Assembly (NCBI GenBank): GCA_025175895.1
Contig: CM045991.1
Span: 74,883,174 to 74,947,173, forward strand
Length of the DNA stretch: 64,000 nt
Direction: 5' to 3'
Source: Wurfbainia villosa
Taxonomy: Eukaryota; Streptophyta; Magnoliopsida; Zingiberales; Zingiberaceae
The notes below the pieces were generated by a model. That model ran no database searches. It saw only the letters and a list, made by a program, of their open reading frames with translations, and was not told the DNA's origin. Below are positions 22,092-33,289 of this stretch, piece after piece. The position numbers and the translations under genes are program-made. Within the stretch, counting starts at the first letter, position 1; every line of letters starts with the position of its first letter.

Positions 22092-22528
22092 ACTTGTGAA
22101 CTCACTTAGAACACGTACATAACCAACTAAAATCCTTCGAAAAGATTGAGCCTCGGGGAGCCTCTTTTCAAAAATAACCAGTTAGACTAGGAAATAGTCT
22201 TAGGTGAGTCAAGTCATCATTTTCTTGAAAATGGCATTGTCTAAGGAAGTGGTCAATGATCCGATAAAAGAAGGCCCCTGTGCCTCACCACGACCTGGAA
22301 GCCATGATCTTGAAAAGGTAAACTTGACAAGCCTAGGGTCAAATCCAAATCTAACATAAAATTACTTGAACCTAAATGCACTTAATCAACTTAATTGGAA
22401 GTCATCTCACAAAAAACACATAAGTATAACATGCTTGATCATATAGACACAGGTGAGATGACCTAGGTTTAACAACTTACAACCAATTTTTTTTTTTTAA
22501 AAAAAATCTAACATCCAATCCAACCACC
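22092..22528 (+). other. Degenerate gag-protease spacer of C
   Basis: No open reading frame or clear motif. It probably holds rearranged linker sequence between Gag and protease. A T run and an A run lie at 22489-22506. Confidence 0.5.
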
Positions 22529-22975
22529 TTGTGTGTAGGATCAATGGATGTTGAACAGAGGTTGTTCCCGACACATGATCGGGGATCAACTCAAATTCAC
22601 AAAGTTCGATTCAAACGACAAGGATCGGTAGCCTTTGGGAATAACGGCAAGCTCAAAATCATCGGATCAGGTGATATCGAGCTTAACTCGAATTTTGTTA
22701 TTAAAAATGTATTACTTGTAGAGAATTTTGAATATAACCTGCTTAGCGTAAGCCAATTATGTGACAATAACTATAAGGTCATATTTTTAGAAAATGAATG
22801 TGTAATTAAAACAAATAAAACAGCTAAAACAATACTCAAAGGAACTAGGACAAATAACATTTATACAATTAACTTAATCAAATCCTCAGCCAAATGTCTT
22901 ATGACACAGGAAGAGGAATCATGGTTGTGGCACCGACGACTGGTCACTGCACCCAAGACTCGGCCCACAAGATGA
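22529..22975 (+). pseudogene. pol: Protease and pre-integrase region of C
   Basis: The protease site is readable at about 22545-22590 as W.LNRGCSRHM, where the family has W.LDSGCSRHM, so the catalytic Asp is Asn. A frameshift then leads into the open stretch with GNNGKLKIIGSGDIEL, VLLVENFEYNLLSVSQLCD and IYTINL, and the finger start LWHRRL. The finger continues out of frame (GHA...KMS) to about 23060. Confidence 0.85.
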
Positions 22976-23514
22976 GTCGAGTGGCTTAGTCGAGGCTTAC
23001 CCAACCTCAACAATTTGGTTAATAAAATGTAATGCTTGTCAACAAGGAAAACAACCTAGGACACAACACAAGTTAACTAACCAAGAACGAACCTCAAGTG
23101 TACTTGAGCTCCTCATATGGATCTATTGATTCACATGGAGCCAAGTCACCAATAGAAGTCAATATTGCTTAGTCATAATTGACGACTACTCCAGGTTTAC
23201 CTGGGTTAGGTTCATCAAACATAAAAATGATACCCTAGATCAATTAATCAATCTATTCAAATTAATCGAGAATAAAAAAAATATTAAGGTTAAAAGACTT
23301 AGAAGCGATCATGGTGGTGAATTCAAAAATCAAAGGTTCACCGACTTCTGTAACCTAAACGGATACCACCATGAATTCTCTTGCCCTAGGACCCCTCAAC
23401 AAAATGGCCTAGTGGAGCGAAAAAACCGAACTCTACAAGAAGCCGCTAGGACCATGTTGAACGAATACAACCTACCGCAAGTACACGGCTTGCTATGTCC
23501 AGAATAGGATCCTT
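22976..23514 (+). pseudogene. pol: Integrase core of C
   Basis: Frame-broken but clear. The HHCC finger cysteine part (CNACQQGK) lies near 23030-23050. The core shows IDDYSRFTWVRFIKHKN near 23178-23228, RSDHGGEF near 23302-23325 (second Asp) and PQQNGLVERKNRTLQEAAR near 23394-23450 (Glu). The DLCGP region is degenerate. It joins the next open frame around 23490. Confidence 0.85.
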
Positions 23515-24384
23515 ATGGTAAAGAGGCACCTTAAGACCTCGTACGAGATTTATCACAATAAAGTACCCAACATCAAGTACTTTAGGGTATTTGGATGTAA
23601 AGTACATATCTTAAACACTAAGAACCACCTAGGGAAATTCAAATCCAAAACCTCCCCCGGAATCTTCTTAGGATACTCAACCACGAGTAGGGCCTATAGG
23701 GTATATAACCACGATACCTTTAAAGTCGAAGAGACTATTAATGTAGTGTTCGATGAAGTACCCGAACCTACAAAACCCTTAATGACCCCAAGTGTTGAGC
23801 CCACTGATACCAAACTCGTCTCCGACCCTGAGATCGAGTCTAATCCACATCAACCAACTTCTCTTGTCGACCAAGTGACAAGTGATCCGAGTCAAACTAG
23901 TGTTCAACCAAGTCACCCCATTGATCAAGCATTAGGTGACACAAACCCAACCCAATCTAGGATTCAGACTAACCACCCTATCGATCAAGTGATAGGAGAT
24001 CCTAATCTAGGAGTTCGAACTAGAGCATCCTATAGGAACCTTAGTCAAATTTCCTTAATTTCAAAGATAGAACCCAAATCAATTGAACAAGCTCTTCTTG
24101 ATCCCGATTGGATTATTGCAATGCAAGAAGAGCTAGCTCAAATTACTAGGAATGAAGTGTGGGAATTAGTACCACCACCTAAAGACAAAACGGTAATTGG
24201 AACAAGGTGGGTGTTTCGAAATAAGCTTGATGATAAAGGTGAAGTAGTTAGAAACAAGGCTAGGTTAGTCGCCAAAGGGTTTAGTCAAGTCGAAGGCTTA
24301 GATTACTTACTAAACCTATGCCCAAGAGAGCTAGACTCAATCCATTCGAATGTTGCTAGCTTATGCCGCACATCGAGGATTTAA
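23515..24384 (+). pseudogene. pol: Integrase C-terminus, linker and start of reverse transcriptase of C
   Basis: A 289-residue open stretch. It starts in the conserved region KTSYEIYHNKVPNIKYFRVF, then FGCKVHILN and GIFLGYSTTSRAYRVYN, a linker with three repeats around H.IDQ..GD.N (23850-24010), and the reverse-transcriptase start WIIAMQEELAQITRNEVWEL and TRWVFRNKLDDKG, RNKARLVAKGFSQVEGLDY. It shifts near 24310-24350, where the family has ...FAPVARLE; that motif is not intact here. Confidence 0.88.
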
Positions 24385-25033
24385 GCTGTTTCAAATGGAT
24401 GTTAAGTCGGCATTCCTAAATGGATACATTAAAGAAGAAGTTTATGTTAGCCAACCCCCCGGATTCAAAAATCTAGATAAACCCGACCATGTTCTAAAAC
24501 TTAAGAAAGCTCTCTATGGACTTAAACAAGCTCCTCGAGCTTGGTACGAGAGACTTTCAATCCATCTTAAGTCAAAAGGGTTTAACCAAGGCTTAGTTGA
24601 CCCAACTCTCTTCGTAAAAACCTTAGGTAAAGAAATATTCATAGCTCAAATTTACGTAGACGATATAATTTTTGGAACCTCTAACTCAGCCTTACTAAAC
24701 GAGTTCGTTTCACTCATGGAAAGTGAGTTCGAAATGAACTTGGTAGGCGAGTTAAGTTTCTTTTTAGGTCTACAAATTAAACAAACTAAGGATGGTATAT
24801 ACCTATATCAACAAAAATACACTAAGGAGTTAATTAAAAGATTTGGAATGCAAGATGCTAAGATAATAAACACCCCAATGGCGATTAATGTTAACATAGG
24901 AGAAGACCTAGAAAGTAAGTCCATTGACTTAAAGTACTATAGGAGCGCGATAGAAAGTCTCCTATACTTAACTGCGAGTCGACCCGACATCCTATTCGCA
25001 GTAAGTATGTGCGCCAGGTTTCAAACCTGCTAA
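24350..25033 (+). pseudogene. pol: Reverse transcriptase of C
   Basis: A 227-residue open stretch with the core motifs FQMDVKSAFLNGYIKEEVYV, KALYGLKQAPRAWYERL, the catalytic YVDDIIFG near 24654-24677, and FFLGLQIKQTKDGIYL with YTKELIKRFGM. It ends in PDILFAVSMCARFQ with a frameshift into RNase H. This is the best-preserved part of C. Confidence 0.92.
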
Positions 25034-25567
25034 GGAGTCTCACCTAACCCTAGGTAAGCGTATCCTTAGATATCTTAAGGGTACACTTAATGTCGGTATT
25101 TGGTATCCTAGATCTACCGAGTTCGAACTAATCGGCTACTCCGATTCAGACTATGCCGGTAGTAAGCTCGATAGAAAGAGTACGAGTGGTTGTTGTCAAC
25201 TTCTCGGCTCGAGTCTAGTGAGTTGGTGCGTAGGAAGCAACACTGTGTTGCTTTATCTACCACCGAAGCCGAATATATCGCGATGGGTGAGTGTGTCACG
25301 CAGCTTCTTTGGATGAAGCACACTCTCCGCGACTTTAAGTTAGACTTTACGAATACTAAACTTCACGTAGATAACATTAGTTCAATTAATCTTACAAAGA
25401 ATCCGATATGTCACTCTAGAACCAAACATATAGAGGTCAAACATCATTTCATTCGAGAACATGTGGCCAACGGAGCCATACAACTCGAATACGTCGAATC
25501 GAAGTCTAACTTGGCAGACCTATTTACTAAACCCCTACCCGAAGCCGAATTTAGTCTATTAAGATGA
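25034..25567 (+). pseudogene. pol: RNase H and pol end of C
   Basis: The first part (25030-25190) reads RILRYLKGTLNVGIWYP and GYSDSDYAG.KLDRKSTSG in one frame. It then shifts to 25190-25567 with ALSTTEAEYIAMGECVTQ, HVDNISSINLTKNP, HSRTKHIEVKHHFIRE and LADLFTKPLPEAEF. The catalytic D-E-D set is recognisable; the last Asp is in HVDN. Pol ends at about 25567. Confidence 0.9.
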
Positions 25568-26617
25568 AAATTGGCCATGTGCGTAATAGAATAGGTACTT
25601 GCAAATTATATGTTCTTACTACTATCTCTTTAATTTCATTTTTATGGAACTAGTATAGGACATACCTGAGATATCATGCACCTATAGATTTAAGGAGCCA
25701 ATACATCTCACAACACATAGGACTAATGTGTTTGTGTACTTAGACACGTAGATGGGCGTGAGATGTTAGGACCTTACTCCTAGTTCCAGATGTAGAGCTA
25801 GTGCATCGCTATGAACCACGGAGTATAATCATACATACTAACCGACTCTGACCAGGACTGGTTGATCTTTCATATCAATCAAGCCAAATATGAGTCGAAT
25901 ATTTTATAGATGAACTTATTTTCAGGATATTATTTTCAAAATAATGTGGAACATGCTTGGACTCTAAAATTAAAACATATATTTTTTATTCCACACACAC
26001 CCTCACTCTTTTCGATATATGACAAAAGGGGGAGAAAAAGGCCAAAGTTAAGGGATCATTACTTAACTTTTAGTTAACTTGAAGGCCAAAGTTAAGGGAT
26101 CATTACTTAACTTTTAGTTAACTTGTTCAAAAAGTCAATTTATTTAACTTTAAGTTAACTTGTCTGGAAGTAATGGCCAAGGCTTACTTAACTTTAAGTT
26201 AACAAAACAAGTTAAGGGAACTCTTAACTTAAACACATTTAGTTAACTTGTTTTCGTTAACAATACAATAATTTACTTAACTTTTACTTAACTTGTTAAC
26301 AAAATAGAAGTAAAGGCCAAGGTTAAGAAATCAATTTTTTTCTTAACTTAAAACTTATTTTAAACACTATGGCCAATATTAAGTAATTTCGGTCACTTAA
26401 TTCTTTTTTAGTAGAAAATATCAAGGGGGAGAGTTAAAACCCTTTCTCAAGTACTCACCCTCGGTCAAGGGGGAGGATTCCTCAAGGGGGAGCACTTGAA
26501 AAAGAGTTTTTACTCCTACACATTCATGCATATCTCTTGCTCATTTTACTTAATGCACTTAATTTTTTTTTTCTTAACTTTGTATGTGGGTTTTCCATAA
26601 ATCAAAAAGGGGGAGAT
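25568..26617 (+). other. 3' non-coding region of C with multiple polypurine tracts
   Basis: No envelope-like frame. Five purine tracts with GGGGGAG lie at about 26024-26039, 26423-26433, 26466-26476, 26482-26492 and 26603-26616; the last abuts the LTR. The 43-bp unit starting AGGCCAAAGTTAAGG is repeated exactly twice (about 26039-26124), followed by looser CTTAACTTTAAGTTAAC repeats to about 26330. Confidence 0.8.
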
Positions 26618-27719
26618 TGTTGGTGCAGTAGGCACCTAAGTCGAACATGAGTTTTGATTAAAGCAAACGATACAAAGTTAAGCTCATGTCATTATCTCAC
26701 GAGATGAATCGAGTATGCAGAAGATTGATATAGCTGGAGCTGAAGACTAGCGACACCCGGAGGAAGCCGCGGTGGTCGGGCGACACTCGAGTGACTTCGG
26801 AGGGAGTCGAAGGAATTGAGTGGAAGGCCGGAATCAAAAGCTTCAAGTGTCGAGGTAAGCTCGTGTGTGCGAGCGTAAGTGAGGTCGTATCCTCTTTATG
26901 GGGATGATCTTAAGCGTAGATCCGACCAAAGACATCCTATAGATGGTCTAGGTCAAGATCGGACGGTCAACGACCGTCAAAATTATGTTTTTGTTGAGCT
27001 AACTTTGACTTGGCAAAGAAGCATCACGATCGCCATTTGAGGACTCGACCGCCATCAATCGCCGATCGCCGGAGGTCGCAAGACTGATCGATGCCGCCAT
27101 CGATCGATGATGGCCATCAGTCGACTGATGGTCAATGATCAGATTCGAGGAGTCAAGGCTTATCACCCCATTTCAAGGAGATTGGTGCTCAATTGTGATT
27201 GGCTAGGGTTCCTCTCGAAAAGGGGCTCAAAGGCTATAAAAGGAGGGTCAAACCTAGGGTTTCTTCATCATTCTAAAGCTTCCAAAAAGCCTCCGCCAAG
27301 CTACAACTTTTCGACCACGAAGTGCTTTCTCTCCGACGTCTAGGTCTTAAATTCTTTCTTATTGTTACGTCGGTTTTTTTTAGCTCTTATTTAAGTTCAC
27401 TTCTTTTCAGAGCTTTTATCGTATACGAGGAGAGGGGGAGTGTCCCTCTACCTCAAGCTTTTTCCTTCTTGTATCGATTAACTCCTACCTCCAATGAGGA
27501 GGAGTTCCTTTAGTGCTTTTGCCCTCCGTACGTGGTCAAGGACCACTAGGGCCTTGGAGTAGTAGCCGAAGGCTACAAACCAAGTAAAAACTTCATTGTC
27601 TCTTTTTACTTTACATTTCCGCTGCAATTAATTATCTCTCGAGTTTTTAACGAACGTAAAAAAAAGGAAAAGGTTTTTCGCTATTCACCCCCCCTCTAGC
27701 GAACCACATCGATCCAACA
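26618..27719 (+). repeat. 3' LTR of C
   Basis: 1,102 bp from TGTTGGTGCAG to GATCCAACA. TATA box at 27235-27241. A 16-bp perfect palindrome CATCAGTCGACTGATG lies at 27115-27130 and is not present in the 5' LTR at the matching place. Confidence 0.93.
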
Positions 27720-27724
27720 TCTAC

Positions 27725-27888
27725 TTCTCTCCTTCCTCTTCCTTGTAGATCTCATCATCATCATTGCCTCCTCTCCAATTAGTTCACCTTGTATTCAACT
27801 ACTCCGACTGTGTACAACCCGTTCTCAGTCTCTGATAACGGCGAATCGCTACTATCAATTTATTATCAAACCCTCTCTATACCAAAAT
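27725..27888. other. Short stretch between C and D
   Basis: 164 bp of pyrimidine-rich DNA continuing the target of C. I recognise no motif. It may belong to the minus-strand Sirevirus element of 18194-18787. Confidence 0.4.
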
Positions 27889-29723
27889 TGTTAGTGAAAG
27901 CCCAAGAGCCAATCATGTGATGATTGTTGTATGAACTTTATTGTATCACATTCCTATTTATAAAGGCATGGTTATTATATTTACTTGTATTGGGGCCAAA
28001 TAACTAAATATAATAATGTCCTTGAGTAGTAGGTTCTTATCTATATCAATCGATTAGTTGAATCGATAATGAGATGATATAGAGAACACTACTCTTAATC
28101 ATTCTTAGTCAAGTATTAACATTCAGGGACAATGTTAATGCGTAGAGACTAGCATGTAGGTCAACATGATGACTTGATCCCACAAGTAATGGATATGAGA
28201 TATCGAGTTGACACATGGGTATACATTAGAGAATGTATACTGAATGACCCACCATGAGAAAGTATCGTGGATCGTTATATGAGTGTCATATACTTTCTCA
28301 TGTGGCTATTAGTATGACTATTAGTCCTTAGACCTGAAGTCACCATGGTTCCCTACATAAGGAGTTGCAAACTTTGGCTTCGTCAAACGTCACCCGTAAA
28401 TGGGTGGACTATAAAGGCGATTACCGGGTATGTAACAAATTATACGGAGGGATGTGAGTGATGTAGATGGGATCTATCCCTCCTATATGATGGGAGTGAC
28501 AAGATATTCTTGATAGAGTGAGACCACGAAGTGCATGGCCATGCCCAAATGAGTCAATATGAGATATTGAGCTCATTTGATTAGAGTGAGTCTACTTAGA
28601 GTTCAAGATATAGATTGTACCGAGGATGACACGGTCTATGCCTCGATTGGTCAATCTAGATGTCAAGGATAGAGGGACATTGTCACATATTGTGAGAGTC
28701 ACAATTAGTAGTCACAAAGGTGATGTTGGAGCTCAACATTCTTGTAACTTGGGTAGCAATGATGTGTTGCTAGATACCGCTCATTGCTTATGTTCCTAAA
28801 TTGATTTAGGGACATTGCCAACGTTACAAGAACCTATAGGGTCACACACTAAGGGCAATTAAATGGAGATTAGGTTCATATGATGAACCTTGAGGATTAG
28901 GTTCATGGGATGAATCAAATTGGATTAAGAGTAATCCTAATTAGACTAATTGAGTTGGACTCAATTTGATTCAAGTGTTGAATGAGTCTAATTTAGATTT
29001 GATTCATCAAATCAATTTAAATTAATGAATAGAGATTCATTAAATTAAATTGACTTGAATCAAATGGTTGGATTTGATCAACCATGGGAGATAAGAGGTC
29101 AAGTTTGACTTGACTTGAGAGGGAAGATGAAAGGTCAAGTTTGACTTCACCAAATGCCATGTCATGATGATGACTTGGCATGCCCGGCCAATGATGATGC
29201 TCCACATCATCATTGACTTAGCATGTGGTGCCACCTCATGAGGGAGACCAAGAGCCATTGGCTCTTGGAGGAGTTACATGCATGCATGTAACCCCCCCCC
29301 CCCTAAGAAAAGTGGCCGACCACTATTACCATTAGATGGGAATTCATTTTATGAGTTACACAATTTCATCTTCTTCCTTGGATCACCCTCTCAAGCTCTC
29401 CCAACCTCCTTGGCTGAAATTATTAAAGGGTGCTAGCACACTCTAAGGTATTTTTCTCCACCTATTGCTTGTGTGGATACCAATAGAGGAGTGTGCACTT
29501 GACACTCTCGAGTTCCGGCGAACCTTTTGGACGAGCGGGATTTGCGAAGGGCGTCGCCTCAAGGGTAATGATCTCACCTTCTAGATCTAAGGTAGATCTA
29601 GGGTTTTTAGTAAACACATACATGTTTTATTTTTATATTTTATACTTTGCACGGATCCGTGGCCGGGGCTTCCGAGGTTTCCGCAACGCAAAAAGCGGTT
29701 TTTGCGGCTCGGAAAACCCAACA
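27889..29723 (+). repeat. LTR of Angela-like Copia D
   Basis: 1,835 bp from TGTTAGTG to CCCAACA, followed by a primer site. It shares the plan of the B LTR: CAATCAT-GTG-ATGATTG (27910-27926), GTATACATT-AGAG-AATGTATAC (near 28229-28250), the CATGAGAAAGTAT inverted repeat (28253-28303), and phrases such as CCTTAGACCTGAAGTCACCATGG. Its downstream half has diverged and includes TTAATGAAT-AGAG-ATTCATTAA (near 29022-29043). No second D LTR is in the window. Confidence 0.85.
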
Positions 29724-29724
29724 G

Positions 29725-29737
29725 TGGTATGAGAGCC
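29725..29737 (+). other. Primer-binding site of D (iMet tRNA, one change)
   Basis: TGGTATGAGAGCC, one base after the LTR end; C to G at position 7. Confidence 0.88.
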
Positions 29738-30177
29738 ACGTGCGAAGCATGTATGTGTTTCATTTTTGTGTTTTTTTATATTATATATAAAAATTACAGA
29801 ATTTTATGTTTCTGTAAATTTCCTATTTTTATATAATTTTTGGGTATTTTTCTCGAAGAGTCGAAGCAACGAGTGTTGGGACACTTGTCGGCTTCAACCA
29901 CCGAGAAAAACTCTCCGAAATGGCGAGTTCTCGCTTTAAGTTTTTGGGACAGCGACTTAAGTCACTGTAAGATCATAGTAGGGACACTCGCAAAGTTTAT
30001 TTTGCAAGTAGGGGCGCTGCCCCTATCCCCGAAAGGGGCCTTGTCCCGTGATCGCGCCCGGAAATCGCTTAGTGGGACCGTTACGGAGAGGTGACTCATA
30101 AAATTGAAAAAAAAAAGGAAAAATTATAGAAAATTTCTGTAAAAATACATAATTTAGAATTATGTATAATTCTGTGA
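29738..30177 (+). other. Leader fragment of D
   Basis: Matches the B leader plan in its GC-rich part: AGGGGC-GCT-GCCCCT (30010-30024) and a CCCC-GAAA-GGGG tetraloop hairpin (30027-30038), then TTAGTGGGACCG. It ends abruptly at Gypsy F sequence near 30178. No Copia gag follows. Confidence 0.7.
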
Positions 30178-30180
30178 TGG

Positions 30181-31270
30181 TTGACGCCGTCTGTGGGAAC
30201 ATTTGAGCTGGACGTCGAGATGCAACAAGAAGAGATACAACAGCCCGCTGCTTCCGCAGCGGAGGAACGCCCCATCATTCTCCTACCATCACAGAGGCCC
30301 TTGCTAGAGAAAGGAGAAGGATCGGATATCTGCATCCTCATTCCGATGAACCTTCTTCTCGAGGCCCACCCCCAGAAATTCCTCCTCCATCTCGTACCGC
30401 CGTCAATGTGGAAGTAGTGCCTGGAGAAGGACTTGGGGGAAGAGCACCTCAGAACACTATGCCCTTCACCCAAACTCGAAGGGAAGAACAGAGCGAAAGT
30501 CAATCAACCAGACCTCCAGAAGTATATGAGCCCAGTCCCTTTACAATGGACATCCTCTCTGAAGTCCCCCCGTCCTACTTCCGGAATCCTCAGATCGATA
30601 AGTATGAGGGCTCGACGGATCCCGAAGAGCACCTATCACAATTCGACGGAGCAGCCTCGTTCCACTGTTATACCGATGCTCTCAAATGCCGAGTTTTCTG
30701 GACCACCTTAACTGGCTCGGCACAAAAATGGTTTAATACTCTGCCCCCAGGATCCATCACTTGTTTCACTGATTTCCGGGGGATGTTCAGCCGGGAGTTT
30801 TCCAGCTGCAAGGCTTATAAGCATGACGCCTCTATCCTAATGCACCTCACCCAAGGATCCTTAGAATCCCTTAGAGGGTATCTCCATCGATTCACTTCTG
30901 CAGCTAGGTAATCCCCTCTCTCAGATCAGAAGCTTTTAGAGGCGCTATTCTGCACGGGCTGAAGGAGGGCCCCTTCCTCAGTTCCTTGTTAAGACAACCT
31001 GCTGACAGTTATGAGGAGATGCTAGGCCGTGCGGAGAAATTTATCCGCGAGGAAGAAGGATTGAAGGTTCAGAGAGCTGAACGGGCTACCACAGCAGTTC
31101 CAACTGAAAGAGCTTGCCCCGCCCCTCCTCAAGCACCCCCTCGGCGGGGATATGTGCGACCTTTTCGACAAGAGGCTCCTAGGCCTCGTCCCACTCTGAG
31201 GCGTTGCCCGTCATCGCCGTTACAAATTATGGCCGCTGAAGCACTTCCTCCTGCAAGGACTTGGAAGGAG
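30181..31270 (+). pseudogene. gag: Gag of F
   Basis: 30408-30911 carries the Retrotrans_gag core: PFTMDILSEVPPSYFRNPQI, YEGSTDPEEHLSQFDGAASF, CRVFWTTLTGSAQKWFNTLP, GSITCFTDFRGMFSREF and SLESLRGYLHRF. The N-terminal acidic part is in another frame (30181-30417). A stop at 30909-30911 and a shift lead into 30986-31273 (LGRAEKFIREEEGL, then a P/R-rich tail). A CCHC-like element near 31362-31420 (YH.EYGHASDRCFKL) has lost its cysteine ligand(s) and ends in a stop. Confidence 0.88.
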
Positions 31271-32183
31271 TGAGAGATAGAATTTTATGACCAACAGGGT
31301 CTGCTGCAACGACCCTTAGGATACAGGGGGATCCCACGTAACCCCCCCCCCCCGCCCCATTCTTCTACCAATATCATACGGAATATGGCCATGCTAGTGA
31401 CCGATGTTTCAAGTTATAGGAGGAACTGGATCGCCTCCGAACCGTATATCCGCAATTGTGGTTCCAGACGGGAGGACCAGCACGGCGAGGCCCCCGACCC
31501 GATGTAACCCGTCCAGGGTCGTATAATCAACAACCTCAAGTCACTTTCCTCCAAACGCCATCCCAGGAGGTTGTCTCTCAAGAAGGCCCATCGGGTGAGG
31601 GCCCTTCATCCAAACTAGATAATGCTCCCCACAGAGGTTATCCATGTTATAGTGGAGGACCTCAAGCGGAGACTCTAGCAGGCGCGAAAGTCATTCGCCC
31701 GTCTCATGGAGAGTTTAGCCATAAATCACCGACGGTATTGATTGCACCGCCCATTTTTTCGTTGGGCGAAAGATCTCAGGTGTCCTTCTTTGCCCCACGG
31801 GCGCCCTAGTTATTCGTATATCACGGCGATTATGAAGTGGCGAGGTGTTCAGCTCGACGAAGCTCGCCAATATCCTTTTTCAGGAGGCTTTCGGATAGAT
31901 ACAGCTGGGAAATGCCCAACTAGAAGATGTGGCCACCCCTGTCTTTGGATTCGCAGGGCATGTGGTCCACCCTACAGGGCAGATTTCATTGCCTTTGACT
32001 CTAGGTGTAAATCCCAGCCAAAAAACCAGTATAATTCCTTTCCTCATCATGGACGCTCTGTCCACTTATAATGCTATTCTTGGGCGCCCTTTCCTTACCC
32101 TTTTTCAGGCGGTGGCTTCCCCGTACCACCAAAAGCTGAAATTTACAGTGGGACAATTAGTGGGAGAAGTTCGCGGAGAATAG
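31271..32183 (+). pseudogene. pol: Protease region of F
   Basis: The first part (31456-31809) is linker with no sure domain. The protease is near 31840-32183: the expected D[ST]GSSADILF site is damaged, leaving SS..LANILFQEAF in one frame. The later hallmark FLIMDALSTYNAILGRPFL near 32035-32095 is intact. A C run at 31340-31352 breaks the upstream frame. Confidence 0.8.
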
Positions 32184-33267
32184 AAGGCGTCCAGGAGCTG
32201 CTACGTGCAAATGGTTATCGTCAAAGGCCCGAACCGATGACCTCAAAGGCAAAGCTATCGTCATTTCGACGCCTACGCCCCGAAGAATCCCCAAGGCCGA
32301 CAAACTAGAGGATGGAGAGCTGGTGGAAATCGCTCCAGGAAAGGCTACACGGGTAGCACAGCAGCTGGAAGCCAAGGAGGAGCTGGTGGCCTGCTTGCGG
32401 GAGAATGAAGACATCTTTGTGGGAGATGTGCATGATCTCACCGGGATCAATCCTCGCGTGGCTGAACACCATCTCAATATAACCAGAGGAGCCTGACTGC
32501 CCAATGGCGGCGACATTTTGGACCTGAGAAGGACAAGGCCATAACTGAAGAGGTGGAAAAACTGCTAAAGGCGGGTCATGTAAAGGAAATCCAGTTCCCC
32601 GAATGAGTTTCTAATGTAGTCTTGGTCCCCAAGCCTTCTGGGCAGTGGAGGATGTGTATCGATTTTCGTGATTTGAATAAAGCGTGCCCTAAAGATCGCT
32701 ACCCTTGCCTCAGATTGATCGGTGGTAGACTCCACTGTAGGATATGAAGTGGTGTCCCTAATGGATGCATATCAAGGATACCATCAAATACCTTTGGTCA
32801 AAGAAGATCAAAAGAGGGTTAGCTTTGTGATGGCAGGAGGGTTATACGCTTATGTGGTAATGTCGTTCGGATTAAAGAACGCAGGGGCCACCTATCAGCG
32901 CCTTATGGACAAGATCTTTGCAGAGCAGAAAGGGAAAAATGTGGAAGTCTAAGTGGATGACATCTTGGTCAAGTCAAAGACCACTGGGGATTTAGTCAAG
33001 GATTTAAATGAAACCTTCGCTACATTGAGACGGTTTAATATGAAGCTAAACCCTAACAAATGCCTATTCAGGGTAAAAAGTGGCAAGTTCTTGGGGTACA
33101 TAGTAATCGAGAAGGGGCAAGCCAACCTCGAGAAGGTGCAAGTCAGTAACATGAAATCCCCACTAATCATGCGAGACCCAGAAGTTGGTGGGCAGGATTG
33201 TTTCTTTATCCCGATTCATAGCCAGATCGGAGGACAAAGGGCTGCCTTTCTTCAAGATTCTGCGTAA
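32184..33267 (+). pseudogene. pol: Reverse transcriptase of F
   Basis: 32184-32500 is a frame-broken linker. 32520-32700 reads EVEKLLKAGHVKEIQFPE, VVLVPKPSGQWRMCIDFRDL and NKACPKDRYP. 32722-32952 reads SLMDAYQGYHQIPLVKEDQK and SFGLKNAGATYQRLMDKIF. The catalytic YVDD is damaged: TAA replaces Tyr at about 32950-32952, leaving VDDILVKSK. 32953-33267 continues LNPNKCLFRVKSGKFLGYIV and then shifts. Confidence 0.9.
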
Positions 33268-33289
33268 GACTACTAAATTTCAGTGGGAC

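Larger units (their letters stand above)
18793..27719 (+). mobile_element. Sirevirus-like Copia element C, complete structure
   Basis: 8,927 bp with a perfect target duplication TCTAC (18788-18792, 27720-27724). Order: LTR, iMet primer site, gag, protease, integrase, reverse transcriptase, RNase H, about 1 kb of non-coding DNA with several polypurine tracts, LTR. The Gag start (MAHLEGFSTVRPP), the LLVE...YNLLSVSQLCD protease tail and the multiple polypurine tracts fit the Sirevirus lineage. The two LTRs differ at roughly a dozen sites in the first 230 bp. All domains except parts of the reverse transcriptase are broken. No envelope-like frame follows pol. Confidence 0.92.

Noticed and set aside
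25568..26617. Possible envelope-like gene after pol of C, as in some Sireviruses
   Set aside because: No open frame of useful length; the region is repeats, polypurine tracts and AT-rich DNA.
27725..27888. Host gene fragment between C and D
   Set aside because: 164 bp without open frame, splice pattern or known motif; more simply part of an older repeat.
30096..30503. 135-residue minus-strand open frame
   Set aside because: Overlaps the D leader/F gag junction antisense; no domain, and the plus-strand Gag explains the composition.
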